The notes under the pieces: generated by a model | What the model saw: the letters and a program-made list of their open reading frames with translations, nothing else | What the model was told of the DNA's origin: nothing | Database searches by the model: none | DNA from: Treponema sp. UBA4232 | GTDB lineage: Bacteria; Spirochaetota; Spirochaetia; Treponematales; Treponemataceae | NCBI GenBank assembly: GCA_002396325.1 | Contig: DGXM01000122.1 | Coordinates: 1 to 9,762, forward strand | Length of the DNA: 9,762 nt | Direction: 5' to 3' | Position numbers and translations under genes: made by a program | Shown: positions 6,294-9,762 of the stretch, piece by piece | How positions within the stretch are numbered: position 1 is the stretch's first letter | How the letters are laid out: each line of letters starts with the position of its first letter

Positions 6294-7784
6294 ATGGCAA
6301 CATTCAATCGTGCATGTGGAGTGCTGATGCACATTTCGTCACTACCGGGAAACACCGGGATCGGAACTTTGGGAAAGAACGCCTACAAGTTTGTTGATTT
6401 TTTGAAAAAGGCAGGACAGTCTTACTGGCAGATTTTGCCTATCTGTCCCACAAGTTACGGGGACTCACCGTATCAGGCTTTCTCCACATTTGCGGGCAAT
6501 CCGTATTTTATTGATTTGGATTTTTTGGCCGAAGAAGGTTATCTTGCCGAATCGGATTTCAAAAAAATAAAGTGGAGTTCAGAGAATACTGATGTTGACT
6601 ATGGACTCCTGTATAAAGAGCGCCACAATCTGTTCTCCGTGCTGCAAAAAAACTTCACGAAAAATAAACCTCCTTTATATGAAGATTTCTGTACGGAGAA
6701 CTCTTTTTGGCTTGATGACTATGCTCTTTTTATGGCCGTGAAAGATGCCCACGATGGAAGGGCTTTCGGCACTTGGGAAGAAGGCATCAGGAAAAGAGAG
6801 AAAGGTGCGGTGGAAGAATGGACTTCAAAATGTGCACAAAGAATTGAGTATTACAAAATGCTTCAGTTTTTTTTCTTTTCACAGTGGAAGAGCCTCAAAG
6901 AGTATGCGAACAGAAACGGAATAAAAATAATCGGTGATCTTCCGATTTATGTTGCCGCAGATTCCAGTGATGTGTGGACTTCTCCGAAACAGTTCGAGTT
7001 GGATGAAAATTTTGTTCCTCTTGAAGTTGCTGGTTGTCCTCCCGATGCGTTTACGGCAGACGGTCAGCTTTGGGGAAATCCGGTCTACGATTGGGACTAT
7101 ATGAAGAATGACGGATATTTGTGGTGGAAAAAGAGAATCGAGGTTAGTCTCAAAACCTACGACATTCTGCGCATTGACCACTTCAGAGGATTCGATAGTT
7201 TTTATGCAATCCCGTACGGGGAAAAAACTGCGAGAGTGGGAGCGTGGAAGCCCGGTCCCGGAATCGATTTGTTTGAATCTCTGAAAAAAGATTTGGGGGA
7301 TCTTCCCATAATAGCCGAGGATTTGGGATACACGACTGACAGCGTGAGAAAGCTTTTGAAGGACACAGGCTTTCCAGGAATGAAAGTGCTTCAGTTCTCA
7401 TTTGGACCGGAAGAGGGAAATGAAAATCTTCCGTCTGATTTTATTTCAAATTCTGTGGTTTACACAGGCACACATGACAACGACACTCTGAAAGGATGGC
7501 TCCGTGATGCTTCTGAATTTGAAAAAGACAATGCAATGAAATTCCTTGGACTGTCGGATGAAAACAAAATTCCAAAAGCCATGATGGAGTATGCAATCTC
7601 AAGTAAGCCGGACACATGTATTCTTACAATGCAGGATTTGATTGGTCTTGACTCTTCTGCCCGAATGAACAAACCTTCGACGCTCGGAACAAACTGGCGT
7701 TGGCGTGCAACGGAAGAGCAGATTACAGACGAAATTGCAAGTTTCCTTTATGAAAATTCAAAGAAGTCAGGCAGGCTTCATTAA
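6294..7784 (+). CDS. malQ: 4-alpha-glucanotransferase (amylomaltase, GH77)
   Basis: This 496-residue cytoplasmic enzyme moves alpha-1,4-glucan segments between malto-oligosaccharides, releasing glucose and building longer chains. GH77 signatures appear in order: GVLMHISSLP near the N-terminus (9-18), SYGDSPYQAFSTFAGNPY (54-71), GDLPIYVAADSSDVW (214-228), RIDHFRGF with the nucleophile Asp295 (293-300), IIAEDLG with acid/base Glu342 (339-345), and TGTHDNDT with the third catalytic Asp395 (391-398). All three catalytic residues are present. The length matches the compact Thermus-type amylomaltases rather than the longer E. coli MalQ, which has an N-terminal extension. The start follows AAAGG (6283-6287) by 6 nt. 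It lies 42 bp after the regulator gene and closes the operon. It supports a maltodextrin or starch-fragment substrate for the transporter. Confidence 0.97.
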   Translation: MATFNRACGVLMHISSLPGNTGIGTLGKNAYKFVDFLKKAGQSYWQILPICPTSYGDSPYQAFSTFAGNPYFIDLDFLAEEGYLAESDFKKIKWSSENTDVDYGLLYKERHNLFSVLQKNFTKNKPPLYEDFCTENSFWLDDYALFMAVKDAHDGRAFGTWEEGIRKREKGAVEEWTSKCAQRIEYYKMLQFFFFSQWKSLKEYANRNGIKIIGDLPIYVAADSSDVWTSPKQFELDENFVPLEVAGCPPDAFTADGQLWGNPVYDWDYMKNDGYLWWKKRIEVSLKTYDILRIDHFRGFDSFYAIPYGEKTARVGAWKPGPGIDLFESLKKDLGDLPIIAEDLGYTTDSVRKLLKDTGFPGMKVLQFSFGPEEGNENLPSDFISNSVVYTGTHDNDTLKGWLRDASEFEKDNAMKFLGLSDENKIPKAMMEYAISSKPDTCILTMQDLIGLDSSARMNKPSTLGTNWRWRATEEQITDEIASFLYENSKKSGRLH

Positions 7785-7931
7785 ATCCTGCACCTGAATT
7801 TTCTATAAATTCCGTTGGAATTAATTGAACCCGGGACTGGCTTTTTGCACACGGATTTGCTGAGGTCTAATGTCCTTTACGACGGGTGGTCGAATGGCAT
7901 TTTTTGTGAATGAAGGCGAATGTTTTTTTAC
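7785..7931. other. Non-coding gap after malQ; no clear terminator
   Basis: I see no gene here. A small palindrome, AATTCC-GTT-GGAATT (7808-7822), follows malQ but has no T-run and is too weak to call a terminator. Read-through from malQ into the next gene is therefore possible. Confidence 0.5.
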
Positions 7932-7960
7932 TTGCAAAAAAATTGTTTTGCGGATAGTAT
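7932..7960 (+). promoter_or_regulatory. Candidate promoter of the YhbY-family gene
   Basis: TTGCAA (7932-7937) and TAGTAT (7955-7960) are 17 bp apart, each matching four or five bases of the consensus boxes. A T-run lies just before the -35 box. Transcription would start at about 7967, which is the A of the start codon, so the message might be leaderless. The -10 box is imperfect, so this is a moderate call. Confidence 0.5.
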
Positions 7961-7966
7961 GTGCTT

Positions 7967-8284
7967 ATGATTGAATTGAACAGCAAGCAGAGAAAGATTT
8001 TGGAAAAAGCCGCTCATGATATTGAACCCGTGGTGATTGTGGGTGGTGCGGGAATGACAGACGGTGTGGCGCAGATGACCGAGGTGCAGCTTAAGGCGCA
8101 TGAACTAATCAAAGTGAGTTTCAACGAATACAAGGATCAGAAAAGAGAACTTGCAGAAGAACTTGCGCAAAAGTGCAATGCCACATTGGTGAGGATTCTA
8201 GGTAATCGAGCCATTTTGTACCGCGCTGCAGAAGATGTCGAAAAAAGGCAGTTTGAAAAAGCTCTTGCAAAAGCTGAAAAATGA
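7967..8284 (+). CDS. yhbY: YhbY-family (CRM domain) ribosome-assembly RNA-binding protein
   Basis: This 105-residue protein is essentially a single CRS1_YhbY domain. Members bind ribosomal RNA in precursors of the 50S subunit. It opens with LNSKQRKILEKAAHDIEPVVIVG, as in the family. The GxxG loop is GGAG at 26-29, followed by MTDGV. HELIKVSF is at 45-52, and the closing strand motif GNRAILYR is at 79-86. It is slightly longer than E. coli YhbY because of a charged Lys/Glu tail. ATG 7967 is chosen since MIELNSKQR aligns with the usual start. GTG 7961 is the alternative. Neither has a Shine-Dalgarno, unlike most genes in this window. It converges on the next gene with only 15 bp between stop codons and is not obviously linked to the sugar operon. 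Confidence 0.92.
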   Translation: MIELNSKQRKILEKAAHDIEPVVIVGGAGMTDGVAQMTEVQLKAHELIKVSFNEYKDQKRELAEELAQKCNATLVRILGNRAILYRAAEDVEKRQFEKALAKAEK

Positions 8285-8299
8285 CTGGCGGCACTGAAG

Positions 8300-9673
8300 T
8301 CAGAGTGTGAAATCCATTCCGAATCTTGCGGTGAGACTCGCCTTGTTCCATTGTTTTTTCAGTGTGACCGAAGACTGGACTTTTACGGCGGGAGGATCGG
8401 CTTTCCGCGTTGAAAGTGTGAATCCTGCCTGTGCCTGATTTACGATGCCCTGTTTCGGATAAACGGACTGACTTAAACTTGTGCTGAAGGATTCTTCCTG
8501 CCACTTTGCAGAAAGTGATGTGCTGCTTGTGAGCACTTTGAATGTGTGCCGGTAATTCCCTTGTGCCTGAACAGAAAGATTTTGTTTTGCTCCGTTCCAT
8601 AAAATTGAAGCTCCTATTGCTGCACTGGATTTTTTTCCTGAAATGGAATTTTCCCACTTAATTGAAATGTTTTCGTATGGAATGAATTTTATGCTGTCCT
8701 TGACTTTAAGAGCATAGAGTCCGCTTAGTCCTGTTTTAATACAGATGGAGCCTAAATTGAAAATGAAGCCCGGGCACAATTGTGCTTGAAAAACCGTGAG
8801 AGGAGTTGAACCTCCTGATGCGATGAGAGCCGGATCCGAAATAAAGAAACCTGCGTTTAGTGAAAATGATTTTATTGCGAGGGAACTCTGAAATCTTCCG
8901 CATTGGTAATTGGCACCGAAGGGACTCTGATAAATTTCCCAAGCTGCAAATACATTCAAAAAAGAGGATGATAAAGATGCACTGAGTTCTGCCGCCCATA
9001 AATTCTGAATGGAGTAGGGCCGCGTTTTCATTTTCCAGACTGAAGTGACGGGACGCCCGTATTTGAACATAGCGATGGAGGCTCCTGCCTTAATTGAAAT
9101 GTCGTCGGTGGGGAAGAAGCTGTGGGCGGCTGCAAAGAATAATTCGCCGTTGCAGTTGACTGCTCCCTGCAAGGTGGGGAGTGCAGTGACTGGAGATGTT
9201 CCCTGAAGACTTAATGACGCTGCCAATGGCGCTTTTACTGATGATGAGATCCCGATGGTCTGCAATGGGATTCCTTGTTTTGTGAGTGAGGAAGCCTGCG
9301 GCGGGACTGGAGAGCGCAGTCTTGAGACTGTGCCCTGAATTTGCAGTTTGCCTGCGTTGAGTTGCGCTGTAACTGGAAGTTTCCTGGGAATGGCGGTCCA
9401 CGAGATGTTCCATTTGAAATCAGGCCATTGTGCGAAAGGATTTTCTCCGGTGAAAACACGCGTGGCAGGAACGGATGCCTGGACCGAGGCTGTGAGATTT
9501 TTGCATTTCAATTTTGCACCGAGGGAAAATTTCATTTTCGTTGTATCGGGTTTTTGACTGGAAACGGAGACTTTTGTGTCTGACGTGACATCGATGCCTC
9601 TAAAAAAATCCCCTTTTGCGGAAAGTGGAAAGGCAAGCGGCAACAACATTATAAAAATTATTAGATGCTTCAT
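8300..9673 (-). CDS. Secreted beta-rich protein, probably an outer-membrane beta-barrel, function unknown
   Basis: This encodes 457 residues from ATG 9673. Residues 1-18 form a signal peptide: MKH, a long hydrophobic core, then PLSA before the cut. After it there are no hydrophobic helices. Instead, alternating polar/hydrophobic short strands rich in Ser, Ala, Lys, Phe and Thr run to the end (for example SLTARFGMDFTL), as in outer-membrane beta-barrels. I do not recognise a family. It may be one of the lineage-specific surface proteins common in spirochetes. Another ATG at 9700 would add nine residues (MKTAAYYNC) before the same signal peptide. Neither start has a visible Shine-Dalgarno, so the start is uncertain. 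A TATTATAAT string sits between the two ATGs. The gene stands alone and ends 15 bp from the yhbY stop, with no terminator seen. Confidence 0.75.
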   Translation of the reverse strand: MKHLIIFIMLLPLAFPLSAKGDFFRGIDVTSDTKVSVSSQKPDTTKMKFSLGAKLKCKNLTASVQASVPATRVFTGENPFAQWPDFKWNISWTAIPRKLPVTAQLNAGKLQIQGTVSRLRSPVPPQASSLTKQGIPLQTIGISSSVKAPLAASLSLQGTSPVTALPTLQGAVNCNGELFFAAAHSFFPTDDISIKAGASIAMFKYGRPVTSVWKMKTRPYSIQNLWAAELSASLSSSFLNVFAAWEIYQSPFGANYQCGRFQSSLAIKSFSLNAGFFISDPALIASGGSTPLTVFQAQLCPGFIFNLGSICIKTGLSGLYALKVKDSIKFIPYENISIKWENSISGKKSSAAIGASILWNGAKQNLSVQAQGNYRHTFKVLTSSTSLSAKWQEESFSTSLSQSVYPKQGIVNQAQAGFTLSTRKADPPAVKVQSSVTLKKQWNKASLTARFGMDFTL

Positions 9674-9714
9674 ACAATTATAATATGCCGCAGTTTTCAT
9701 TTTCGTATAAAAAT

Positions 9715-9762
9715 ATGGAAAATAATTTTTTTGAAATCCTCTGCGCTTTCGGCGGCGGCCGT
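9715..9762 (+). CDS. Possible start of a divergent gene, cut by the window edge
   Basis: ATG at 9715 opens a frame (MENNFFEILCAFGGGR) that stays open for 16 codons to the last base. It is divergent from the outer-membrane protein gene, with starts 42 bp (or only 14 bp) apart. No Shine-Dalgarno is visible and the stretch is too short to judge, so this is only a candidate. Confidence 0.2.
   Translation, partial: MENNFFEILCAFGGGR

Noticed and set aside
8282..8302. Inverted repeat TGACT/AGTCA between the convergent stops as a bidirectional terminator
   Set aside because: Only five pairs and no T-run on either strand; too weak.
8121..8657. Minus-strand frame of 178 codons overlapping yhbY and the outer-membrane protein gene
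   Set aside because: It overlaps two well-supported genes in other frames, and its peptide is rich in His, Ser and Arg with no motif.

Overview
This window looks like chromosomal DNA of a diderm, moderately low-GC bacterium. A gut, rumen or oral Treponema-like spirochete is my best guess. The guess rests on overall gene style: sugar-binding lipoprotein transporters with split CUT1 permeases and no ATPase gene, a discoidin-like secreted protein, an orphan outer-membrane-type protein, and T-rich intergenic DNA. No marker gene proves it.

Layout. Positions 1-185 are a GC-rich non-coding stretch with a nested stem structure. A minus-strand gene for a secreted protein follows (186-1358). Its upstream region (about 1395-1520) holds three consecutive hairpins, which look like a modular palindromic repeat. 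A tRNA-Asn gene (1679-1751) has a near-consensus promoter and an intrinsic terminator.

The centre (1917-7784) is one sugar-utilisation operon on the + strand. It has a strong sigma70-type promoter, a perfect LacI-type operator placed over the expected transcription start, a substrate-binding lipoprotein, two CUT1 permeases, a LacI-family regulator, and a 4-alpha-glucanotransferase (malQ). The logical reading is that malto-oligosaccharides, or a related glucan fragment, are imported and then disproportionated in the cytoplasm by MalQ. The LacI protein would bind the operator and repress the operon, including its own gene, until sugar is present. No ATP-binding subunit is encoded, so a shared MsmK/MalK-type ATPase elsewhere is expected. 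A 148-bp gap with two stem-loops separates the binding-protein gene from the permeases and probably gives more binding protein than permease.

Downstream, a YhbY-family ribosome-assembly RNA-binding protein (7967-8284, +) has no visible Shine-Dalgarno sequence. Its best promoter would place the start codon at the 5' end of the mRNA. It converges with a minus-strand gene for a secreted, beta-rich, probably outer-membrane protein (8300-9673). A possible divergent gene start lies at the right edge.

I found no mobile element, CRISPR array or defence system. The points most worth a second look are the hairpin cluster at 1403-1515, the structured stretch at 33-180, the doubled operator, the hairpins in the operon's transcript, and the possible leaderless yhbY.
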